In this document: positions 1 through 5,157 of the stretch, piece after piece
Layout of the letters: every line of letters starts with the position of its first letter
Numbering within the stretch: the first letter of the stretch is position 1
Assembly: GCA_947259475.1 (NCBI GenBank)
Contig: CAMYLW010000313.1
Span: 1-5,157 of the forward strand
DNA from: Thermodesulfobacteriota bacterium
GTDB lineage: Bacteria > Desulfobacterota > Syntrophobacteria > BM002
Length of the DNA: 5,157 nt
Direction: 5' to 3'
Translations under genes and position numbers: made by a program
Notes under the pieces: model-generated
What the model was told of the DNA's origin: nothing
Databases searched by the model: none
What the model saw: the letters and a program-made list of their open reading frames with translations, nothing else

Positions 1-1272
1 AACTGGTAGGTTCTGCAGACATACATCATGAACCACCTGGTCGTAGGCCCGCTGCAAGAAGGTGCTGTAGATGGCCGCCACCGGTTTGAAGCCCTCCAAC
101 GCCAGGCCGGCCGTGAAGGTCACTGCATGCTGTTCACAGATTCCCACGTCAAAAAAGCGCTCCGGATATAAAGCGGCAAATTGGCTCAAACCGGTGCCCT
201 CGGGCATAGCAGCTGTGATGGCTACTATCTTGTCGTCTTCCTCAGCCAGCTTCACCATGGTCTGTCCAAAGATTTCAGTGTATGAAGACGCCCCCGGCTT
301 GGTTGCGGGCTCGCCGGTACTCACCTCGAATCTGCCCAGGCCGTGGAACTTGGAGGGATCACATTCTGCAGGCTTGTAGCCCTTGCCCTTGATTGTTAGG
401 GCGTGTACCAACGCCGGCCCCTTAACGTTCTTGGCATTGGTAAAGGCTTCTATGAGACGGTCCAGCCGATGTCCCTTGATGGGACCAATGTACTCGAATT
501 TCAAGGCTTCAAAGAGCATGCCGGGGGTAAAGAAACTCTTGAGCGAGTCTTCACCTCGTCTCGCCAATTGCAGGATGTCATCACCTATCCCGGGAATACT
601 GGTGAGAACATTAGCCACATCCCTCTTGATGCGGACGGCCAACTTGGTGGTCATCTTGCGGCTCAAAAAAGATGACAGCGCGCCCACATTAGGAGCGATG
701 GACATCTCGTTGTCGTTGAGCACAACTATGAGGTCGCGCTCCAGATGCCCGGCCTGGTTGAGTCCCTCGAAGGCCATCCCTCCGGTCATGGAGCCGTCAC
801 CAATGACGGCTATTACCCTGTCGGTATCGCCCTTCATGAATTTACCGGTGGCAAGACCCAGGGCCGCGGAGATGGAGGTGCTGGCGTGCCCAACACCAAA
901 GGCATCGTATGGGCTCTCGCTCCGTTTGGGGAAGCCACTGATGCCCCCATGCGTTCTGATCGTGTGAAACCGGCCCCTTCTACCCGTTATCAGTTTGTGA
1001 GCATAGGCCTGATGGCCGACATCCCAAACGATCAGATCCTGTGGGGCATCAAATACGTAGTGCAGGGCCAGGGTCAGTTCCACCGCTCCCAGGTTAGGGG
1101 CCAGATGACCGCCGTTACTGGCAACAGTACAGATAATTTCCTCTCGGATCTCTTCAGCCAACTGGTAAAGTTCTTCGATGGACAAAGACTTTAGATCCTG
1201 CGGGCCGTCTATTCCAGGCAGCAGAGGCTGTCGCTCCTGCTCTGACTGGGAATTTTCTTTACTGGTTTCCAT
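1..1272 (-). CDS. dxs: 1-deoxy-D-xylulose-5-phosphate synthase, 5' part (runs off left edge)
   Basis: Dxs is a cytoplasmic, thiamine-diphosphate-dependent enzyme that condenses pyruvate with glyceraldehyde 3-phosphate to DXP, the first step of the MEP isoprenoid pathway. My reverse-strand translation gives 424 codons without a stop up to base 1; the family is usually about 620-640 residues, so the C-terminal third is outside the window. Visible landmarks are [11 protein letters not shown] at residues 52-62, [16 protein letters not shown] at 84-99, VGHASTSIS at 127-135, the ThDP-binding stretch [12 protein letters not shown] at 158-169 closed by LNDNEMSI at 185-192, and [18 protein letters not shown] at 374-391, where E380 is the expected catalytic glutamate. 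About 16 weakly conserved residues precede the usual [12 protein letters not shown] start of the family. The ATG at 1272 was chosen; a TTG at 1278, two codons upstream, is better spaced (7 bases) from the AAAGGAG at 1286-1292 and may be the true start. It lies 133 bases downstream of ispA, so it may be co-transcribed or have its own promoter. Identity is very secure. Confidence 0.97.
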   Translation of the reverse strand, partial: METSKENSQSEQERQPLLPGIDGPQDLKSLSIEELYQLAEEIREEIICTVASNGGHLAPNLGAVELTLALHYVFDAPQDLIVWDVGHQAYAHKLITGRRGRFHTIRTHGGISGFPKRSESPYDAFGVGHASTSISAALGLATGKFMKGDTDRVIAVIGDGSMTGGMAFEGLNQAGHLERDLIVVLNDNEMSIAPNVGALSSFLSRKMTTKLAVRIKRDVANVLTSIPGIGDDILQLARRGEDSLKSFFTPGMLFEALKFEYIGPIKGHRLDRLIEAFTNAKNVKGPALVHALTIKGKGYKPAECDPSKFHGLGRFEVSTGEPATKPGASSYTEIFGQTMVKLAEEDDKIVAITAAMPEGTGLSQFAALYPERFFDVGICEQHAVTFTAGLALEGFKPVAAIYSTFLQRAYDQVVHDVCLQNLPV

Positions 1273-1278
1273 ACTCAA

Positions 1279-1405
1279 CCTGGCACTCCTTTCTAAAAAC
1301 GCAGAGCGCAAAGCGTCTCTAAACCTTCATGTTGAAGTCGTTGAATCGATCATGACGTTACTTTTTAAGTCCGAGAGCAGAGATTTCCCTGCTTACTGCG
1401 CGATG
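1279..1405. other. ispA-dxs intergenic region with small hairpin and heptamer pair
   Basis: This gap holds no ORF of note. On the minus strand a 7-bp stem with one G-U pair and a 4-base AAAU loop lies at 1376-1393 (AGCAGGG / CUCUGCU), shortly after the ispA stop. No T-run follows, so I do not call it an intrinsic terminator. At 1301-1314 two adjacent heptamers, GCAGAGC and GCAAAGC, resemble units of the repeat at 5019-5157. I could not find a convincing -35/-10 pair for dxs. Confidence 0.5.
1286..1292 (-). promoter_or_regulatory. Ribosome binding site of dxs
   Basis: The minus strand reads AAAGGAG here. It sits 7 bases before a TTG codon (1276-1278) and 13 bases before the in-frame ATG (1270-1272). 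The spacing favours TTG as the initiation codon, adding two residues (Met-Ser) to Dxs. The nearest in-frame upstream stop is a TGA next to an out-of-frame ATG, so no much longer N-terminus with a strong start is available. Confidence 0.6.
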
Positions 1406-2299
1406 CTACTTCTTCCTCGTTATTATATAATTTGCCAGCAAACGCAAGGGGTTAGCTCTGTCATCGAACCCCTCTAACGCTGCCAAGGCATCATTTACCA
1501 TTTCGTTAGCTGCTTGCCGCGAGCGTTCCAGGCCAACGGCCGCAGGATAGGTCACCTTACCCCTGGCCTCGTCTGCACCTGTGGTCTTGCCGAGAAGCTC
1601 GGTATCCCCCTCGATATCAAGAATATCGTCTGCTATCTGAAAAGCAAGGCCAATGGCCCTACCATATCGGGCCAGAGCAGCAACCTGGGCTTCGGAGCCT
1701 TTTCCTGCCAGCGCTCCCGATTCCGTCGCCGCGGCAATAAGCGCCGCAGTTTTACGACTGTGCATTTGCTGTACAGTTTCCAGATCGGCTCGCTTATTTT
1801 GTGAGAGTATATCAACCACTTGGCCACCCACCATACCACGGTAGCTTGCCGCCTCGGCAATGACCCCTATAACCTGCACCGCTCTTTCAGGCAACAAAGA
1901 ATTGTAGTCGCTAAGTAGCACAAAGGCTTCGGTGAGTAAACCATCACCCGCGAGAATGGCGATGGCTTCTCCAAAAACCTTATGGTTGGTTGGCTTTCCA
2001 CGACGCAAGTCGTCGTCATCCATGGCAGGGAGATCGTCATGGATGAGAGAATACGTGTGAATCATTTCCAGAGCACAACCAGCTGGCATGGCAGCTTTAA
2101 GGTCGCCACCCACCGCTTCGGACGCAGCCAGGCAAAGGATTGGGCGCAGTCTCTTGCCTCCAGCAAAAAGGCTGTAGCGCATGGCTTCAACAACTCTGGT
2201 TTCCGGCCCATCTTGCTGTGGCAAAGCAACCTCCAGAGCCTCTTCCACCATGAGGCGGCGAGCCTCCAGATACTGCTTGAGGTCGAAGTCAGGAGTCAT
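1406..2299 (-). CDS. ispA: Farnesyl diphosphate synthase (type II, short-chain polyprenyl synthase)
   Basis: Cytoplasmic trans-prenyltransferase that adds isopentenyl diphosphate to allylic primers to make geranyl and then farnesyl diphosphate. The 297-residue product has the full family signature: GGKRLRP at 47-53 (diphosphate binding), the first Asp-rich motif DDLPAMD starting at D88, RRGKPTNH at 99-106, GGQVVDI at 158-164, K183-T184, and the second Asp-rich motif FQIADDILD at 220-228, then GKVTYPA at 247-253. The two-residue insertion in the first motif (Pro-Ala) and a tyrosine (Y83) five residues before it are what is known for bacterial type II FPP synthases with C15 product; chain length is therefore inferred, and a C10 or C20 product is not excluded. 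The ATG at 2299 was chosen because GTGAGG/AGGAGG lies just upstream and the protein then begins at the usual place; a GTG at 2311 in frame would add four residues but has no ribosome binding site. It overlaps the end of xseB by 11 bases, which suggests translational coupling. Confidence 0.96.
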   Translation of the reverse strand: MTPDFDLKQYLEARRLMVEEALEVALPQQDGPETRVVEAMRYSLFAGGKRLRPILCLAASEAVGGDLKAAMPAGCALEMIHTYSLIHDDLPAMDDDDLRRGKPTNHKVFGEAIAILAGDGLLTEAFVLLSDYNSLLPERAVQVIGVIAEAASYRGMVGGQVVDILSQNKRADLETVQQMHSRKTAALIAAATESGALAGKGSEAQVAALARYGRAIGLAFQIADDILDIEGDTELLGKTTGADEARGKVTYPAAVGLERSRQAANEMVNDALAALEGFDDRANPLRLLANYIITRKK

Positions 2300-2531
2300 C
2301 TTCCTCCTCACTGAATGAAGTGGTCTGCAGTTTGCCGGCTTGATCCCGCATCAGCTTCTCCACTTTACGCTCAGCCTCGTCTAGTTTACTGGCACAGAAT
2401 CTGGCGAGCCTCACCCCCTCCTCAAATGCTTTCAGCGTCTCTTCCAGGGGGAGGTCTCCTTCTTCCATCTGAGCGACGATGGCCTCCAGTTTCTGCAAGG
2501 CCTCCTCAAATTTTTCTTTCTTTCTAGCCAC
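2289..2531 (-). CDS. xseB: Exodeoxyribonuclease VII small subunit
   Basis: XseB binds several-fold to XseA to form exonuclease VII, a metal-independent cytoplasmic nuclease that degrades single-stranded DNA from both ends into oligonucleotides and takes part in mismatch repair and damage processing. The 80-residue product matches the family in size and pattern: FEEALQKLEAIVAQMEEGDL at residues 8-27, LPLEETLKAFEEGVRLARFC around 27-46, then the helical KLDEAERKVEKL. It is a two-helix, highly charged protein, ending in an acidic SEEEDDS tail. The start is a GTG at 2529-2531 with GAGGG 6 bases upstream; that ribosome binding site overlaps the stop codon of the M23 gene. Its partner xseA is not adjacent but is separated from it by the M23 gene. 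The gene is very likely co-transcribed with the M23 gene and ispA. Confidence 0.95.
   Translation of the reverse strand: MARKKEKFEEALQKLEAIVAQMEEGDLPLEETLKAFEEGVRLARFCASKLDEAERKVEKLMRDQAGKLQTTSFSEEEDDS
2303..2310 (-). promoter_or_regulatory. Ribosome binding site of ispA inside the xseB 3' end
   Basis: TGAGGAGG on the minus strand precedes the ispA ATG by 3 bases counted from its last G, or by 6 bases from the TGAGG part. The same bases encode the acidic tail of XseB (Ser-Glu-Glu-Glu), so the ispA translation signal is embedded in the upstream gene. This decides for the ATG at 2299 rather than the GTG at 2311. Confidence 0.6.
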
Positions 2532-2537
2532 TTCTTT

Positions 2538-2542
2538 CCCTC
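2538..2542 (-). promoter_or_regulatory. Ribosome binding site of xseB overlapping the M23 stop codon
   Basis: GAGGG on the minus strand, 6 bases before the GTG start of xseB. Its first bases are part of the TGA stop codon (2541-2543) of the M23 gene, so termination of one gene and initiation of the next share the same site. Confidence 0.55.
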
Positions 2543-3347
2543 ATCCGCTAGTCACTCTCAAGAGGGCGAAGGGATCCACCCGGGCGCCTCCAAGCCGTAC
2601 CCCCCAGTGAAGGTGTGGCCCGGTGGCTCGCCCCGTGGAGCCAGCAAGCCCAATGACTGCGTTTTTTCCGACAAAATCTCCCTTGGAAACATTCAATTGG
2701 GATAGATGAAAATACATGGAGTATAATCCCCAACCGTGATCAATAACCACGGCCTTGCCGTGAAAATAGAAGTCACCCACCAGAACGACCTTGCCATGAT
2801 TGACAGCTCTTATTGGCTCGCCCTCAGCTGCACGTAGATCCACTCCAGAGTGCGAACTTCTCGGTTCACCATTCAGAATCCGCCTGAGCCCGAATGGTGT
2901 GTTGAGCTTGCCTGGAACCGGGCGGACAAAATTGCCCCTCCAGTAACGTCTGGGGTTTTGTTTGTACCATAGTCTGCTGAATTTCGCGCCTTCTTTTTTT
3001 ACCCGCTCAAGCGTGGCAGGATCCAAGGTAACCATCTTTTTCGGCAGGGTCAGACGCTGTACCCCATAGTCCTTATCCACCACCTTCACGGTTGTCCGTC
3101 TGCTCAGAGGACTGTTCCCTGGAGAGCTAACCTCCACTTTCAAAGGGTACGTCCCAGGAGCCAGTCTCAGATCAATACCCACCAGAGAGCCATAATTGTC
3201 CTCATCGATCCTGAAGAACTCAAGGGTTTTCCCCCGCCAAAAGCCTATCACTTCTGAGCCGTCCGTCGCCCCTTTGAGTACGATTTGTACAACTTCTCCC
3301 TGGGCCACGGGCTGTTCCGCTCCAATCAGTTCTAAGGTATCTGCCAT
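2541..3347 (-). CDS. M23 (LytM-type) peptidase with N-terminal beta-domain; signal peptide lies out of frame upstream
   Basis: M23 peptidases are zinc endopeptidases that cut peptidoglycan cross-bridges or act as envelope activators. The 268-residue frame begins with a beta-rich region (about residues 4-92, probably Ig-like), a basic linker with YKQNPRRYWRGNF around 128-140, and a C-terminal LytM domain (about 141-262). All expected active-site residues are present: H166 and D170 in HSGVD, H214 in MYFHL, and HLH at 245-247; H166, D170 and H247 are the expected zinc ligands, H214 and H245 the catalytic histidines. It therefore looks active rather than degenerate. The ATG at 3347 is the only usual start in this frame, but it has no ribosome binding site and the protein then lacks an export signal. 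Immediately upstream a textbook signal peptide with a good ribosome binding site is encoded in another frame (see the feature at 3348-3406), so the native gene probably starts near 3406 and is interrupted by a one-base frameshift. The gene ends 9 bases before xseB. Confidence 0.9.
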   Translation of the reverse strand: MADTLELIGAEQPVAQGEVVQIVLKGATDGSEVIGFWRGKTLEFFRIDEDNYGSLVGIDLRLAPGTYPLKVEVSSPGNSPLSRRTTVKVVDKDYGVQRLTLPKKMVTLDPATLERVKKEGAKFSRLWYKQNPRRYWRGNFVRPVPGKLNTPFGLRRILNGEPRSSHSGVDLRAAEGEPIRAVNHGKVVLVGDFYFHGKAVVIDHGWGLYSMYFHLSQLNVSKGDFVGKNAVIGLAGSTGRATGPHLHWGVRLGGARVDPFALLRVTSG

Positions 3348-3406
3348 TGCTTTCGCTGCTAGAGCAAAAACAAAAGTGTAAATACTATCAGAAATACTCT
3401 TCTCAA
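3348..3406 (-). other. Frame-displaced signal-peptide coding segment of the M23 gene
   Basis: From a TTG at 3404-3406 the minus strand reads LRRVFLIVFTLLFLL and then TAG (3359-3361). Two arginines followed by a hydrophobic run is the n- and h-region of a Sec signal peptide. In the frame of the peptidase the same DNA reads ALAAKAMADT just before and across the ATG at 3347, a fitting c-region with Ala-x-Ala sites. Adding one T to the T5 run at 3366-3370 (or the T4 run at 3372-3375) joins both into a complete signal peptide. AGGAG at 3415-3419 sits 8 bases before the TTG. In-frame GTG (3412, 3415) and ATG (3433) codons are alternative starts. A one-base deletion or sequencing error is the simplest explanation. 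Confidence 0.75.
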
Positions 3407-3414
3407 AATCACCA

Positions 3415-3419
3415 CTCCT
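3415..3419 (-). promoter_or_regulatory. Ribosome binding site of the native M23 start
   Basis: AGGAG on the minus strand, 8 bases before TTG (3404-3406), which is followed directly by Arg-Arg and a hydrophobic run. The frame actually used by the enzyme has no comparable site near its ATG at 3347. This supports initiation upstream and in the displaced frame. Confidence 0.55.
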
Positions 3420-3448
3420 GGCCAGAAGTGCATCAAATCTCTCTTAGC

Positions 3449-3472
3449 CCGGATAATTCATGAATTATCCGG
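3449..3472. repeat. 24-bp perfect palindrome between xseA and the M23 gene
   Basis: Two 10-base arms (CCGGATAATT and its complement) flank a self-complementary CATG, so all 24 bases are symmetric. It begins 26 bases past the xseA stop on the minus strand. As RNA it would form a 10-bp stem with a 4-base loop. The downstream bases (GCTAAGAGAG) have no T-run, so it is not a standard intrinsic terminator. A further copy of the arm start, CCGGATA, lies at 3477-3483 and could pair alternatively with the distal arm. Possible roles are an mRNA processing or stabilising hairpin, a repetitive extragenic palindrome, or a binding site for a dimeric regulator; the sequence alone does not decide. Confidence 0.85.
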
Positions 3473-3498
3473 ACCATATCCGGCGAGCGTCTAAATTA

Positions 3499-4875
3499 TC
3501 AGTCGGTCTCCTCTATGTCGGTCACATTACATCTCATAGCTCCCTGGTGAAGGCGCACTCGCACCGTAGCACCTTTTTTCACCTGCCTGACCGAGCGAAC
3601 CACCTTCCCCTTCGGCCAGGTGGATGTAATACTGTAACCACGTGCCAGTATCCCAAGGGGACTCAAGCCGTCCAGCTGTGCTAGGCTGCGTTCCAGGGTC
3701 TGGCGTTTTCTCTGCAAACGCTGGCTGGCGAATAGTCCAAGATCTCGCCAACACTGGTCCAGAAGACTTCGTGCCTCGGAAATCCTGCGGCCTGGGCTGA
3801 AATGGAACAAATGATCTCTGAGCCGAAGAAACGTTTGAGCCTCGGAATTCAGCCTTTGACCACTAGCGAAATCCAGTCGTTGTGTATGTTCATCGAGGCG
3901 CAGCCGAAGATCAGCCAGTCGTGCGGCAGGATGCCGCAACCGCTGTTTGCGGCTGCTCAAACGCTCTCCGGCAAGGCTAAGTATTTGCCGGACGCGGCCT
4001 TGCAACCGCTGCAGCAGATCGGCCACGTATGCTTCGAGAGCCTCTTTGTGCTGGGCCACCAGTTCAGCAGCCGCCGAGGGTGTAGGTGCGCGTACGTCTG
4101 CGGCCAGATCGGCCAAAGTGGTGTCTATCTCATGGCCTACTGCAGAAATAATCGGGATTTGTGACCTAAAAATAGCCCGAACTACGGCTTCTTCGTTGAA
4201 GGCCCACAGATCCTCCCAAGACCCGCCACCTCGGCCGACGATCAGGGCATCGACAGGAAACTCAGCGTTAAAGGTATCAATCCCTGCAGCTATCTCCTCT
4301 GCAGCCCCTTCACCTTGAACCCTTACCGGGTAAAGGTAAATCTCCAGGTTACTGTACCGCTCCCTGACCACCCTAATAATGTCCCGAATGGCAGCTCCCG
4401 TGGCAGAAGTCACCACCCCAAGACGCTGGGTGAGAAAAGGAATTGGTTTTTTGTGTTCAGGATCGAAGAGTCCCTCTGCTTCCAGGCGTCGCTTCATCTG
4501 CTCATAGGCAAGTTGCAGCGCCCCCAGACCCCGGGGTTCCATCACATCCACCAGCAGCTGGTATTCACCCCTAGGCTCGTAAACACTGACCCTGGCCTGA
4601 CATAGCACGTGTAGGCCATCTTCCGGCTGAAAGCGCATCCACCGCTGCTGGGAGCGAAACATAACACAGCGCACCTGACTTTCGGCGTCTTTGAGCACGA
4701 AGTAGTAGTGGCCGGATGCAGGCACCCTGAAATTGGAGATCTCGCCTTCCACCCAAATGAAGGGGAAGTGATCCTCCAGCAGCCCGCGTATTTCCCTGGT
4801 GAGTTCGCTAACCGAAAAGATACGGCGTTGGCCTGGCTCTTCTAATGTAAATGAGGTCGGGTCGTTGAAATCCAT
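3499..4875 (-). CDS. xseA: Exodeoxyribonuclease VII large subunit
   Basis: Catalytic subunit of exonuclease VII, which with XseB degrades single-stranded DNA in the cytoplasm in both directions. The 458-residue product is full length (the E. coli protein is 456). Domains in order: N-terminal OB-fold for DNA binding (about 19-115, with SVSELTREI and VEGEISNF), the catalytic domain (about 140-400) with LGVVTSATGAAIRDI at 152-166, GRGGGSWEDLWAFN at 214-227, SAVGHEIDTTLAD at 244-256 and RAPTPSAAAE at 262-271, interrupted by a long charged coiled-coil (about 275-400) that in this family carries the small-subunit docking helices, and the C-terminal LSPLGILARGYSI at 404-416. The ATG at 4875 is the earliest possible start because an in-frame TGA lies one codon upstream of it; no strong ribosome binding site precedes it, only a weak GAGA at a loose distance. 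It is the first gene of the visible cluster. Confidence 0.97.
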   Translation of the reverse strand: MDFNDPTSFTLEEPGQRRIFSVSELTREIRGLLEDHFPFIWVEGEISNFRVPASGHYYFVLKDAESQVRCVMFRSQQRWMRFQPEDGLHVLCQARVSVYEPRGEYQLLVDVMEPRGLGALQLAYEQMKRRLEAEGLFDPEHKKPIPFLTQRLGVVTSATGAAIRDIIRVVRERYSNLEIYLYPVRVQGEGAAEEIAAGIDTFNAEFPVDALIVGRGGGSWEDLWAFNEEAVVRAIFRSQIPIISAVGHEIDTTLADLAADVRAPTPSAAAELVAQHKEALEAYVADLLQRLQGRVRQILSLAGERLSSRKQRLRHPAARLADLRLRLDEHTQRLDFASGQRLNSEAQTFLRLRDHLFHFSPGRRISEARSLLDQCWRDLGLFASQRLQRKRQTLERSLAQLDGLSPLGILARGYSITSTWPKGKVVRSVRQVKKGATVRVRLHQGAMRCNVTDIEETD

Positions 4876-5018
4876 ATGTCAAATGTCTCAAGTGAGCTAA
4901 AGTGCCTAAAATTATCAAAGCAAAACTCCTAAGTAGTTCGACAACTTATTTTAAATCCTCCCGCTTGATTTCTAATGAACCTCCTAGTAGCATAATTCAC
5001 CTTCAAGATCAAATCACC
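4876..5018. other. Leader region upstream of xseA, no gene recognised
   Basis: AT-rich stretch presumably holding the xseA promoter. On the minus strand a GATAAT (4911-4916) resembles a -10 box but has no partner -35 at 16-18 bases. No ORF or RNA gene is evident. Two similar short strings, CTCCTAAGTAG near 4926 and CTCCTAGTAG near 4981, lie about 55 bases apart. Confidence 0.4.
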
Positions 5019-5157
5019 GCATGGCGAAAAGAGCGTAGCGCATGGCTTCATGTGGCATTTCACATTTGTCATTTATCATATTTCGCCGCATCGCCCTGTC
5101 TCCGCGTCTTTCCCTCTTTCCTACTGCCTAGTGTTAACTGCCTGCTGCCCGCTGCCT
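5019..5157. repeat. Degenerate 7-bp tandem repeat, continuing past the right edge
   Basis: The region divides into 7-base units whose sequence drifts in blocks. Plus-strand units include GCATGGC (5019 and 5040) and GCGTAGC (5033), then GGCATTT, CACATTT, GTCATTT and ATCATAT (5054-5081, consensus NNCATTT), then C-rich units, and, after a 4-base phase change near 5117, CTACTGC, CTAGTGT, TAACTGC, CTGCTGC and CCGCTGC (5121-5155, consensus CTRCTGC). It encodes no ORF of note. Similar heptamer arrays are known as STRR sequences in heterocystous cyanobacteria; whether this one is related in mechanism is not known. The unit of 7 is visible directly; the function is not. Confidence 0.7.

Noticed and set aside
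383..967. Long plus-strand open frame (194 codons) antisense to dxs
   Set aside because: It lies entirely over the well-conserved dxs frame, has no recognisable domain or ribosome binding site, and is explained by codon bias on the opposite strand.
1376..1393. Hairpin after ispA as an intrinsic terminator
   Set aside because: The stem is short with a G-U pair and no run of T follows it; kept only as a minor structure in the intergenic entry.
3366..3376. Programmed -1 ribosomal frameshift at the T-runs of the M23 leader
   Set aside because: The local codons (CTT TTG TTT TTG) do not fit the X XXY YYZ slippery pattern, and the T-runs of 4 and 5 are short for transcriptional slippage; a deletion or sequencing error is simpler.
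3802..4318. Plus-strand open frames opposite xseA
   Set aside because: They overlap each other and the xseA catalytic and coiled-coil codons, and show low-complexity Ser/Arg/Ala-rich translations typical of antisense shadows.
4911..4944. Possible xseA promoter: GATAAT (4911-4916) with TTGTCG (4939-4944) on the minus strand
   Set aside because: The spacer is 22 bases, too long for a standard sigma-70 promoter, and no better -35 lies at 16-18 bases.
5019..5157. CRISPR array
   Set aside because: The repeated unit is 7 bases and degenerate, with no 23-47 base repeats, no unique spacers and no cas gene nearby.

Overview
The window reads as a bacterial chromosome segment of ordinary housekeeping genes, all on the minus strand. 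Read 5' to 3' on that strand the order is xseA (Exo VII large subunit), a secreted-type M23 (LytM) peptidase, xseB (Exo VII small subunit), ispA (farnesyl/polyprenyl diphosphate synthase) and the first two thirds of dxs (DXP synthase), which runs off the left edge. The xseB-ispA-dxs linkage is widespread in bacteria. An M23 gene inserted between the two Exo VII genes, with the moderate-GC coding style, suggests a Gram-negative of the former Deltaproteobacteria (Desulfobacterota). This is inference from gene order and protein flavour, not a database match.

Layout by position: dxs 1-1272 (5' part only; 424 codons); a 133-base gap; ispA 1406-2299; xseB 2289-2531, overlapping ispA by 11 bases; M23 peptidase 2541-3347, 9 bases upstream of xseB; a 151-base gap holding a 24-bp perfect palindrome and a frameshifted signal-peptide coding segment; xseA 3499-4875; then 282 bases without a gene, whose outer 139 bases are a degenerate 7-bp tandem repeat that continues past the window end.

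The genes fall into three functions: processing of single-stranded DNA (XseA with XseB), cell-wall peptide cleavage or scaffolding (M23), and isoprenoid synthesis (Dxs makes the MEP-pathway precursor; IspA condenses C5 units into prenyl diphosphates for quinones, undecaprenyl carrier and similar lipids). M23-xseB-ispA are packed tightly enough to be co-transcribed and translationally coupled.

I do not see a clearly new biological system. The points most worth a second look are: (1) the M23 gene appears to have lost one T in its signal-peptide coding region, so the export signal and the enzyme lie in different frames; (2) the heptamer-periodic DNA upstream of xseA, with a related pair of heptamers between ispA and dxs; (3) the long palindrome after xseA.
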